This document shows positions 1 through 6,071 of a DNA stretch of 6,715 bases, one piece after another. This DNA comes from JAICLL01 sp035252155 (GTDB taxonomy: Bacteria; Planctomycetota; Planctomycetia; Pirellulales; JAICIG01): assembly GCA_035252155.1 (NCBI GenBank), contig DATFDL010000482.1:1-6715 (forward strand), given 5' to 3'. The translations under genes and the position numbers were made by a program. The notes below the pieces were generated by a model. It saw nothing but the letters and a program-made list of their open reading frames with translations, had not been told where the DNA came from and made no database searches. Position 1 is the stretch's first letter. Every line of letters begins with the position of its first letter.

Positions 1-1592
1 ACCGCGCCGCCAGCCTGAGCACTCCGGCGACGCTGACCAGCGGCGTCGGCAACTACTCGGTTACTGCCGGCCTGGGAACGCTCAGCGCGACGAACTATAC
101 GTTCGCCCTCGTCGATGGAACGCTCTCGATCACGCCCGCCACGCTCACGGTCACCGCTGACGACAAGACCAAGGCTTACGGCCAGGATAATCCGCCGCTG
201 ACGGATTCAATCACCGGGTTGGTAAATGGCGATCCGGCGAATGTGGTCAGCGGCGCGGCCAGCCTGAGCACCCCGGCGACGCTGGCAAGCGGCGTCGGCA
301 ACTACTCGGTTACTGCCGGCCTGGGAACGCTCAGCGCGACGAACTATACGTTCACCCTCGTCGATGGAACGCTGACGATCAGCCCGGCTACTCTCACCGT
401 GACAGCCGATGACAAGACGAAGGTCTTCGGCTCGGCCAACCCGCCGCTCACGGACACGATCACGGGGTTTGTCAACGGCGATACGTCGAACGTGGTCAGT
501 GGTGCCGCCAGCCTGAACACCACGGCGACGTCGACGAGCACCGTCGGCAACTATGCGATTACGGTCAGCCCAGGCACGCTCAGCGCCGGCAACTACGTAT
601 ATGTTTTCGTCCCGGGCACGTTGGCGGTCACCGAGAGCACCGCTCAAGAAACGCTCAGCGGCGCGGGCCTGGCGGCCAACGGCTTCGAGCTGTCGCCGTT
701 GGTCAACATACCCGTCGCCACTTTCGTGTCGTCGTCGGCGTCGGAGCCTGGCAGCGCCTTCACGGCGACAATTCATTGGGGCGATGGAGCAAGCTCGCCG
801 GGAACCGTCAGCCCGTTCGGCGGCCCCTTCACGGTAACGGGTTCACATACCTACAGCGACGAAGGTAGCTTTGCCGTAACCATCGACGTGGCTGATTCCG
901 CGGCGTCGACGACCATTGTCGCCATCGCAGCCATCCAGGAGGAACTGCTGCGCGAGGGGACGCCCGGCAGCGCCGATCAAAGATACATCAGCGAGATCTA
1001 TCGCGATGTATTGGGCCGCCAGGCCGAACCGCAGGGGCGAGATTTTTGGGTCAGTCATCTGGAGCGTGGCGACAGCCGGGCCAAGGTGGTGCAAGACATC
1101 CTGGCCGCGATGTCCGAAGAATACCACCTCGAACTGATCAACGCCGACTTCAATCGCTACCTACAGCGGGCGCCCGACCCGGCCGCCATGCAGTATTTCA
1201 CCGGGCTATTGGACTCGGGCGGCGACGCCGGACGGTTGGACGCCATTCTGGTTTCGTCGCCGGAATACTTTAGGCTGCACGGCGGCACGCTCGACGGCTT
1301 CGCCGACGCCCTGTTCCGCGACGCGCTGAATCGGCCGGTCGATCCCGCGGCCCTTTCCGCTATGAACAGCCGCGCGGCCCAAGGCGCCACCCGCGCGCAG
1401 ATGGCCGACGTGGTTTTTAGCAGCGAGGAATACCGGCGCGACCTCGTGGGTGCCTGGTACCAACGGTATCTCGATCGTACTGCCGACGCGGCAGGCTTGG
1501 CGACTTACACCGCGCAGCTCGATGCCGGCGCGCCCGCCGAGCACGTGATCGCCGCCCTGCTCAGCGCCGGTGAGTTCGTCGGCAAGATTTAA
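1..1592 (+). CDS. MBG-repeat / PKD-like / DUF4214 secreted protein (3' part, 5' truncated)
   Basis: Open from codon position 3 to a TAA at 1590-1592, giving 529 residues; the true start lies upstream of the window. Visible order: the end of one MBG repeat, then two MBG domains of the YGX type (residues about 48-213, each with LTVTADDKTK, a YG or FG motif, NPPLTD and GTL). Next is a PKD-like beta domain (about 240-305) with HWGDG and HTYSDEGSFAVTI. The C-terminus is a DUF4214 region (about 325-529) of four units resembling YISEIYRDVLGR. MBG and PKD-like modules are beta-sandwich repeats of bacterial extracellular proteins, and DUF4214 often closes very large secreted or surface proteins of planctomycetes and cyanobacteria. 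An adhesive or surface role is inferred; no catalytic motif is visible. No PEP-CTERM or LPXTG sorting signal follows; the protein simply ends at GEFVGKI. Frame and domain classes are secure; function is unknown. Confidence 0.9.
   Translation, partial: RAASLSTPATLTSGVGNYSVTAGLGTLSATNYTFALVDGTLSITPATLTVTADDKTKAYGQDNPPLTDSITGLVNGDPANVVSGAASLSTPATLASGVGNYSVTAGLGTLSATNYTFTLVDGTLTISPATLTVTADDKTKVFGSANPPLTDTITGFVNGDTSNVVSGAASLNTTATSTSTVGNYAITVSPGTLSAGNYVYVFVPGTLAVTESTAQETLSGAGLAANGFELSPLVNIPVATFVSSSASEPGSAFTATIHWGDGASSPGTVSPFGGPFTVTGSHTYSDEGSFAVTIDVADSAASTTIVAIAAIQEELLREGTPGSADQRYISEIYRDVLGRQAEPQGRDFWVSHLERGDSRAKVVQDILAAMSEEYHLELINADFNRYLQRAPDPAAMQYFTGLLDSGGDAGRLDAILVSSPEYFRLHGGTLDGFADALFRDALNRPVDPAALSAMNSRAAQGATRAQMADVVFSSEEYRRDLVGAWYQRYLDRTADAAGLATYTAQLDAGAPAEHVIAALLSAGEFVGKI
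3..641 (+). repeat. Tandem 249-bp (83-codon) MBG-domain repeats
   Basis: The coding sequence repeats with an exact 249-bp period: the motif cagcctgagc or its variant occurs at 11, 260 and 509. Counting from the LTVTADDK codons, there is a partial unit to 143, then full units at 144-392 and 393-641. The stretch 11-122 matches 260-371 with only about four mismatches, while the rest of the unit and the third copy are much more diverged. This points to partial homogenisation between copies. The array continues beyond the left edge. Confidence 0.9.
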
Positions 1593-1637
1593 TCACCCAT
1601 TTTCTGGTCCGACCCGAAAAGCTTCGAAACGATTACG

Positions 1638-1716
1638 CCACCGTAGTCATCACGCTCCGCGTGATGTTGACGCCGTAGGCGTCGGGGCATCACCCGGAGC
1701 GTGATGGCTACGGTGG
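1638..1716. repeat. REP/BIME-like paired-hairpin element
   Basis: Two 29-bp arms (1638-1666 and 1688-1716) are inverted copies with two mismatches. Each arm contains its own small palindrome: CATCACGC-TCC-GCGTGATG at 1648-1666, and a one-mismatch version at 1688-1706. The 21-bp centre holds a third hairpin, GACGCC-GTA-GGCGTC (1669-1683). It could fold as one long cruciform or as three hairpins, the architecture of bacterial interspersed mosaic elements. It begins 45 bp after the stop of the MBG/DUF4214 gene, so it may end or stabilise that transcript. No T-tract follows. Other genomic copies cannot be seen from this window. Confidence 0.75.
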
Positions 1717-2118
1717 TCATTGGGCGACGAGCCCCGATCGGCGGCGGCAATCGCGCCGCGCGCCGCGTGTCAATCGCGTGATAGGTGTCAATGGCCATAA
1801 ATCCAACGCAATGCCCCAAGGCAGTTCTCCGGCCGACCGGCGATAGGCTTGGTGAAACTTCGAGGCATCGAGCGAGGTATAAGCTTATATACGGGCGAAG
1901 TATTTCCTGCGTGCCGGAATGATGCGAAAGCGCTTGCGTAAACGGCCGTTGATGCGTTCACCGTGCGCTGCAACCACTTGCTTGGCGGCATGTTAGGCAG
2001 CGCGACTTGCGGTCAGGGGGCTTGTTCTTAGCAAGTCGTCGCTGGGAAGTGGGCCGATGTTGCTTGTCGACGGCGAACCATTGGAACCGAAAGCCGCCTC
2101 GACCCCTCAGAAGTAGTA
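1717..2118. other. Gene-poor stretch with possible decayed coding sequence
   Basis: I find no intact gene here. On the minus strand, fragments in different frames look more protein-like than chance. One is about 1889-1990, reading AAKQVVAAHGERINGRLRKR and ending at a TAA. The same frame continues after that stop through LDASKFHQAYRRSAGELPWG (about 1808-1875). Another is about 1995-2100, including WFAVDKQHRPTSQRRLAKNK in a different frame. None has a convincing start with a ribosome site, and I do not recognise the family. It may be an old transposase or hypothetical-gene remnant, or simply GC-rich sequence. There is a 12-bp palindrome TATAAGCTTATA at 1878-1889. Confidence 0.3.
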
Positions 2119-2142
2119 CGATGCGCACGGCCGTGCGCATCG
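2119..2142. repeat. 24-bp perfect palindrome downstream of the PspA-like gene
   Basis: The core ATGCGCACGGCCGTGCGCAT (2121-2140) is flanked by CG on both sides, making 24 bp with no mismatch. It lies 41 bp beyond the stop of the minus-strand PspA-like gene, where a transcript hairpin could act as a 3' end or stabilising structure. No T-tract follows on the minus strand, so a standard intrinsic terminator is not supported. A binding site for a dimeric protein is the alternative. Confidence 0.55.
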
Positions 2143-2183
2143 GGGTGCGAACCGCGATTTGGGGCGTTCTCGGGAAGAGCTTG

Positions 2184-2933
2184 CTATCCCTGCGTCTGCT
2201 GTTGCACGGCGGGGCCGAGCTCTTTGGTGGCCTGCGGCACGCCGGCGGTTTCGGGCGTGACCAGCCCCATCGAGACCTCGAAATCTTTCAGCGCCTGATC
2301 GGCCATCGCTTTTTCGGCGGCTTGCTCGCGCTGGATGTCTTCGATGCCCTCGCCCGAAAGGTCGGTCGCCACGCGGGCCTTGGCCCGGTTCAGGCCGATC
2401 TTGTCTTGCAAGACTTGCTCGATCTGCCCGAAGTCGGTCGTCACGTCGAACTGAAAGCTGGTGGCCAGCTTGGCCATCTCGGCCTCGGCGCGGCTCATTT
2501 TAAGTTCGGCGTCGTACTTTTTGATTTTGTTCTGGATTTCGTTCAGCTTGCCGCTGGCGTGTTTGATCTTCGTCAGGTTGTTGTTGTAGGCCGCTTCGTG
2601 CATGGCCAGTTGCGATTGGTTCTCTTGCAGGTCGTCCTTCGCCTTTTTCATTTCTAGGGCGAACTTGGCGGCGGTCTCACGATCGCCGGCCTGCAAGTAG
2701 GACTTGATCTTGGCTTCCAGGCGGCTGACGTGCTGCTGATCGTTGGTGACTTGCCGGTTCACGCGCTCGACCAAGGCGCGATACTGCTCCAAGCCCTCGC
2801 GGCCTTCCTTGAGTTGGGCGACGGCCCGATCGTATTCATATTGCATCTGGGCGATCGGATCAGAGGTCCAAAAGAAGTTGGCCAGCTTGTTGATCTGGGC
2901 GGCCAGAGAATGCCAAAGTTTGCCGATAATCAT
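2184..2933 (-). CDS. PspA/IM30-family envelope-stress coiled-coil protein
   Basis: 249 residues, slightly longer than the usual 220-230 of PspA/IM30 (Vipp1) proteins, which belong to the ESCRT-III-like superfamily. These polymerise on the cytoplasmic face of the inner membrane and protect it under stress. The start of a short N-terminal helix (MIIGKLWHSLAAQINKLANF, residues 1-20) is suited to membrane binding. It is followed by DPIAQMQYEYDRAVAQLKEG and long charged heptad-like helices (about 25-160). A less regular helical part lies at 165-222, and the tail (225-249) is rich in Gln, Pro and Thr. The ATG at 2931-2933 is chosen because GAGGTG (2941-2946 on this strand) sits 7 nt upstream. A longer GTG start at 2975 would lie inside the promoter spacer. 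The gene stands alone, without visible pspB, pspC or pspF. Family assignment is good; orthology to E. coli pspA is not claimed. Confidence 0.85.
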   Translation of the reverse strand: MIIGKLWHSLAAQINKLANFFWTSDPIAQMQYEYDRAVAQLKEGREGLEQYRALVERVNRQVTNDQQHVSRLEAKIKSYLQAGDRETAAKFALEMKKAKDDLQENQSQLAMHEAAYNNNLTKIKHASGKLNEIQNKIKKYDAELKMSRAEAEMAKLATSFQFDVTTDFGQIEQVLQDKIGLNRAKARVATDLSGEGIEDIQREQAAEKAMADQALKDFEVSMGLVTPETAGVPQATKELGPAVQQQTQG

Positions 2934-2966
2934 GCGTTTGCACCTCGCGAGATGTTTTGAGCTATC

Positions 2967-2995
2967 TCTATACACCTGCCCCCCGAGAGTGTCAA
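2967..2995 (-). promoter_or_regulatory. Sigma70-type promoter of the PspA-like gene
   Basis: On the minus strand a perfect -35 box TTGACA (2990-2995) is separated by 17 bp from TATAGA (2967-2972), a 4/6 match to the -10 consensus. Transcription would start near 2960, leaving a leader of about 27 nt that contains the GAGGTG ribosome site. No GG-N10-GC sigma54 pattern was noticed, unlike the classic enterobacterial psp promoter. Confidence 0.65.
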
Positions 2996-3140
2996 ATTTC
3001 GGCCTTCGCGGCCCGGGCGGTCCGGACGGCCATCTTGCGGGCCGTAAAGCTTCGCCCGGCTTACCCGGCTTGTCGTTGCCGGCAAAGTCCGTTGATGCCG
3101 GTTGGGCGAATTGGCCGATGGAAGCATCAGGGGGGAATAC
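2996..3140. other. Intergenic spacer between divergent genes, with an inverted repeat
   Basis: This spacer separates the minus-strand PspA-like gene from the plus-strand 61-residue gene. It holds CGGCCCG (3009-3015) and its inverted copy CGGGCCG (3038-3044) around a GTCCGGAC palindrome. I see no clear plus-strand promoter. At its end, AGGGGGG just before 3136 is the ribosome site of the downstream GTG start. Confidence 0.4.
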
Positions 3141-3326
3141 GTGCTGCCTGTCGCCGACTACATCGAGTTGCTCGCCAATTTAGAGCTGCGCCATGACGAG
3201 GCGTTGCGTCAGCTCGACGAACTCGATCGCCGAGTGGAAGCGGCGGTCGAAGAGTCCCAACGGGTACGAACGCTGACGTTGGCGACCTTCTTTCCCGAGA
3301 AGCGAGAGCTTCGAGCGGCGGCCTAA
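3141..3326 (+). CDS. Small hypothetical protein, 61 residues
   Basis: The GTG at 3141 is chosen because AGGGGGG ends about 5 nt upstream; the frame is open further up but has no better ribosome site. The product begins MLPVADYIELLANLELRHDE. It is acidic and helix-rich up to about residue 42 (LRQLDELDRRVEAAVEESQR), with a short basic end (FFPEKRELRAAA). There is no signal peptide, membrane segment or cysteine. The heptad-like spacing of Leu suggests a short coiled coil, possibly an adaptor or dimeric protein. It is divergent from the PspA-like gene, which is also coiled-coil, but a partnership is only conjecture. I do not recognise the family. A real gene is likely given the ribosome site and coherent composition. 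Confidence 0.6.
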   Translation: MLPVADYIELLANLELRHDEALRQLDELDRRVEAAVEESQRVRTLTLATFFPEKRELRAAA

Positions 3327-3334
3327 CTGCGCGC

Positions 3335-3400
3335 ATAAAAACAGCCCGTCGCAGGCGGGGCTGGGACCCGCGATGGGCTTGTGTTGGAGTTGTCTCCGAA
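3335..3400 (-). ncRNA. Candidate short RNA ending in a T-tailed hairpin
   Basis: On the minus strand a promoter-like pair is followed within about 30 nt by structured, apparently non-coding sequence. First comes a small hairpin GGAG-ACAA-CTCC. Then AGCCCATCGC pairs with GCGACGGGCT (arms 3370-3379 and 3343-3352, one mismatch), followed by GTTTTTA. The predicted transcript is about 65 nt and contains no credible ORF. Alternatively the hairpin is only the terminator of the plus-strand 61-residue gene, which ends 17 bp before it. In that direction the stem has a G-U pair in place of the mismatch, but the tail is only TTGTGTT. Confidence 0.3.
3343..3379. terminator. Hairpin terminator, T-tail on the minus strand
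   Basis: A 10-bp stem (3343-3352 with 3370-3379) encloses a 17-nt loop. The minus-strand transcript continues into GTTTTTA, so it terminates best in that direction. On the plus strand it lies just after the 61-residue gene and may serve it too. Confidence 0.5.
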
Positions 3401-3406
3401 CCTTTG

Positions 3407-3433
3407 AATATACCCCGATCAACAGGTTGTCAA
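3407..3433 (-). promoter_or_regulatory. Candidate minus-strand promoter in the gap
   Basis: On the minus strand TTGACA (3428-3433) is followed after 15 bp by TATATT (3407-3412), a 5/6 match to the -10 consensus. The spacer is shorter than the usual 17 bp. No protein gene lies downstream before the hairpin at 3343-3379, which is why a small RNA is proposed. Confidence 0.35.
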
Positions 3434-3495
3434 GAAGCCGCATCAAAAAATCTCGAAATCGCTGCTGGGCTAGCGCGGCGGTGGCAGTGGGTCTG

Positions 3496-3524
3496 TTTTC
3501 AGAATGGCCCCTAACCGCTACGAT
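3496..3524 (+). promoter_or_regulatory. Weak candidate promoter of the MMPL gene
   Basis: TTTTCA (3496-3501) and TACGAT (3519-3524) are 17 bp apart, each matching 4 of 6 consensus bases. The predicted start would be about 30 nt before the MMPL start codon. The match is weak and other sigma factors are possible. Confidence 0.25.
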
Positions 3525-3559
3525 CTAAGGGCACCCCCCACCCTCCCAGGCTGACGCAG

Positions 3560-5986
3560 GTGATGTACGAACGTCTCGGCCGACTGATCGCACGGCATTG
3601 GCTGTTGGTCATTGTCTGCTGGATCGCGCTGGTCGCCGTCGCTCGCTGGGCCGCCCCCAACTGGGATTCAATCACCTACGACGGCGACCTGGCCTACATG
3701 CCCGACCGCATGGTGAGCGTCCAGGGCGAACGCCTGCTTCGCGAGGCCTTTCCCGAGAACCGCTCGAAGAGCCAGCTCGTCGTCGCCTGCATTCGCCCGG
3801 ATGGGCCGTTGACCGATGACGACCGGGCCGTGCTCGACGAAGTCGCGGCGCGTTTCGATGAGGACCGACGGTCCGACCTGCCGATCGTCGGGCTTTGGAC
3901 GCCGCACACCGAGGTCATCGGCAAAAAGCTCACCAGTCGCGACGGCCGTGCCGCGCTGATCGTGCTCTTAGTCGCCAACGAATTCATGGCGATCGACAAC
4001 ATCTCGCTGCTCGACGCCGTACACGAGGCGCTGGACGAAGTTCGCCAGCGGGCCGATTTTCCCGAGGGCCTGCGGCTGGAGATTTCCGGCTCGGCGGCCA
4101 TCGGCGGCGACACGCTCCGCGCCACCCAGGAGAGCATCGCCAACACCGAAGCGGCCACCATCGCCCTGGTGGTCATCATTCTGCTCTTGGTCTACCGGGC
4201 ACCTGTGCTGATCGCGATTCCGCTGATTACCATCGCGCTGTCGATCGTCGTTTCATTGGGCCTGGTGGCGGCGGCGACGCAGCTCAACCATGTGCCCGGT
4301 CTGGGCTGGGTCGACTTCAAGGTTTTCAAGACGACCAAGATCTTTGTGTTCGTTATTCTGTTCGGCTCCGGGACCGACTTTTGTCTGTTTCTGATTTCGC
4401 GGTTCAAGGAAGAGCTGCACCACGGCCTGGAGCAGGGCGAAGCGGTGGCCGCGGCGCTGGGCAGCGTGGGCGAGGCCCTGGCCGGCAGCGCCATGACCAC
4501 CATCCTGGGGCTGGGCACGATGGTCTTCGCCGACTTTGGCAAATATCACAACAGCGGACCGGCCTTGTCGCTCTGTCTGGCCGTGACGCTGGCTGCGTGT
4601 CTCACGCTGGCGCCGGCGCTGTTACGGGCTGTGGGGCCGATCGTGTTTTGGCCGTTCGCCGAATCGCACCGCCGGGCCGCGCCGCCCCGCGAAGCCGCCT
4701 CGCGGCGTACGGAAGATGCGGAGGACGAACCGGTCAGTGCCGGCCGCTTTTGGGAGGGGCTCAGCCGCGCGATCATCGCCCGGCCCGGATTGATTTTGCT
4801 GGGCAGCTATCTGATCATGGCGCCGCTGGCGTATCGCGGTTTTTTCATCCGCACCAGCCACGACCTGACCGAAGAACTGCGGCCCGATCGGCCCAGCATG
4901 ATCGGCTTGAAACTCTTGCGGAAGCACTTTCCGGCCGGCGACCTGGGACCGATTACCATTTTGGCTCAACGCTCGGGCGCCGCCTTTGATTCACCGGCCG
5001 GTGGGCGGCAGATCGCCGATCTCACCAAACTGCTCTACGGGCTGCCGGGCGTCGACAGCGTGCGCAGCCTGGCCGAGCCGCTGGGCGACAAGCCGACCAA
5101 AAAAACCAACGTCTTCAATGCCGAGCATCGGCGCAAACTCGCCATCATCCGTCACCCCAGGACGAAGGCCATTTATCTGGCCCAGGCACCCGAGCTGGCC
5201 GGTGACGTCACTCGCATCGACGTGATCCCCAAGGACGATCCCTTCTCGATCCAGGCGATCGGCGTGCTGGATAAGATCGATCGCCGTCTCGCCGAGCTCG
5301 CCGACGACAAATCGTCTGCCTGGTACGGCACCCGCTTTGTCTACGCCGGCACGACGGCCGGCGTGCGCGATCTGCAGGCGGTCACGGAGAGCGACCAGAC
5401 GCTCATTCAACGGCTGACGGTGATCGCGGTGCTGGGCGTGCTCATCGTCATTCTGCGCCGCCCCATCGTCTGCTTTTATCTGATCGTCACCGTGCTGTTC
5501 AGCTATCTGGTGACGATCGGCGCCACGGAGGCCGTTTTTTCTACCCTCTACCAGCCATTTCACGGGCTGGATTGGAAAGTGCCAATCTTTCTGTTCGTGA
5601 TTCTGACGGCCATCGGCGAAGACTACAACATTTATTTGGTGACGCGGGTACTCGAGGAGCAGCGCCGCCGCGGCCTGGTCGAAGGGCTGCGCGTGGCGGT
5701 AGTGCGGACCGGCGGCATCATCACCAGTTGCGGCGTGATTATGGCGGGCACGTTCATCTCGATGATGTTCGGCACGCTGCGCGGCATGTTGGAACTGGGT
5801 TTTGCCCTAAGCCTGGGCGTAATGCTCGATACGCTGGTTGTGCGGCCCGTGCTCGTGCCGGCGTTTCTGACGCTGCTCTATCGTCGTCGCGAGCGGCGCG
5901 ATCGCGTCGCGGCGCCGGCCGGCGCTCCGGCCGGGCATCACGCCCGCGGCGAAATCGCGCCTCGTAGGTCAGGCTTTCCAGCCTGA
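3560..5986 (+). CDS. RND-superfamily MMPL-type transporter
   Basis: 808 residues with the full two-half MMPL layout. TM1 is at about 12-30, followed by a soluble loop (32-190). TM2-TM6 span about 198-365 and include GSGTDFCLFLISRFKEE in TM4. A cytoplasmic linker (366-400) precedes TM7 (410-428) and a second soluble loop (430-612). TM8-TM12 span about 615-773 and include AIGEDYNIYLVTRVLEE in TM10. MMPL proteins use the proton gradient to export lipids or other hydrophobic compounds. The paired acidic residues are Asp273 in TM4 and Asp688 in TM10; TM4 has Asp-Phe where Asp-Tyr is common. GTG (3560) and ATG (3563) are adjacent possible starts; AGG at 3548-3550 is 9 nt before the GTG. There is no adjacent membrane-fusion or outer-membrane partner. 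Substrate is unknown; hopanoid or other lipid export would be a guess. The C-terminal residues come from a REP-like hairpin. Confidence 0.92.
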   Translation: MMYERLGRLIARHWLLVIVCWIALVAVARWAAPNWDSITYDGDLAYMPDRMVSVQGERLLREAFPENRSKSQLVVACIRPDGPLTDDDRAVLDEVAARFDEDRRSDLPIVGLWTPHTEVIGKKLTSRDGRAALIVLLVANEFMAIDNISLLDAVHEALDEVRQRADFPEGLRLEISGSAAIGGDTLRATQESIANTEAATIALVVIILLLVYRAPVLIAIPLITIALSIVVSLGLVAAATQLNHVPGLGWVDFKVFKTTKIFVFVILFGSGTDFCLFLISRFKEELHHGLEQGEAVAAALGSVGEALAGSAMTTILGLGTMVFADFGKYHNSGPALSLCLAVTLAACLTLAPALLRAVGPIVFWPFAESHRRAAPPREAASRRTEDAEDEPVSAGRFWEGLSRAIIARPGLILLGSYLIMAPLAYRGFFIRTSHDLTEELRPDRPSMIGLKLLRKHFPAGDLGPITILAQRSGAAFDSPAGGRQIADLTKLLYGLPGVDSVRSLAEPLGDKPTKKTNVFNAEHRRKLAIIRHPRTKAIYLAQAPELAGDVTRIDVIPKDDPFSIQAIGVLDKIDRRLAELADDKSSAWYGTRFVYAGTTAGVRDLQAVTESDQTLIQRLTVIAVLGVLIVILRRPIVCFYLIVTVLFSYLVTIGATEAVFSTLYQPFHGLDWKVPIFLFVILTAIGEDYNIYLVTRVLEEQRRRGLVEGLRVAVVRTGGIITSCGVIMAGTFISMMFGTLRGMLELGFALSLGVMLDTLVVRPVLVPAFLTLLYRRRERRDRVAAPAGAPAGHHARGEIAPRRSGFPA

Positions 5987-5987
5987 C
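5968..5987. repeat. REP-like hairpin overlapping the MMPL stop codon
   Basis: GTCAGGCT-TTCC-AGCCTGAC is a perfect 8-bp stem with a 4-nt loop. It encodes the last residues of the MMPL protein (SGFPA), and its right arm supplies the TGA stop (5984-5986). From memory, this hairpin with a preceding CGTAG recurs in planctomycete genomes, which I cannot verify here. It may help end or protect the mRNA; no T-tract follows on the plus strand. Confidence 0.6.
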
Positions 5988-5995
5988 GCCATGAC

Positions 5996-6038
5996 AAAAG
6001 AACCGGCCGGGCCATGGCAAATGCCAAGCCCGGCCGGT
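5996..6038 (-). terminator. Intrinsic terminator of the thioredoxin-like gene
   Basis: A perfect 11-bp stem, ACCGGCCGGGC (6002-6012) with its complement at 6028-6038, encloses a loop that holds a further TGGCA/TGCCA pairing. On the minus strand it is followed by TCTTTT (5996-6001). It lies 33 bp past the stop of the minus-strand gene, between the two convergent genes. Confidence 0.8.
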
Positions 6039-6071
6039 GTAACGGTCGAACTGATTCGCCTCAGGCGCGCG

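Noticed and set aside
3..641. MBG repeats as a CRISPR array
   Set aside because: The period is 249 bp, the frame is continuously coding and there are no short repeat-spacer units.
207..776. Long minus-strand ORF opposite the MBG repeats
   Set aside because: Arg-rich translation antisense to a clear repeat-domain gene; a shadow of GC-rich codon use, with its repetitiveness caused by the DNA repeats.
2007..2657. 216-codon plus-strand ORF overlapping the PspA-like gene
   Set aside because: It is antisense to a well-supported coiled-coil gene that has its own promoter and ribosome site; the translation matches no plausible fold.
3180..3446. 88-codon minus-strand ORF across the 3343-3379 hairpin
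   Set aside because: It overlaps the 61-residue plus-strand gene, runs through a terminator hairpin and has no clear ribosome site.
4991..5563. 190-codon minus-strand ORF inside the MMPL gene
   Set aside because: It lies antisense to a conserved transporter region with no ribosome site or independent support.
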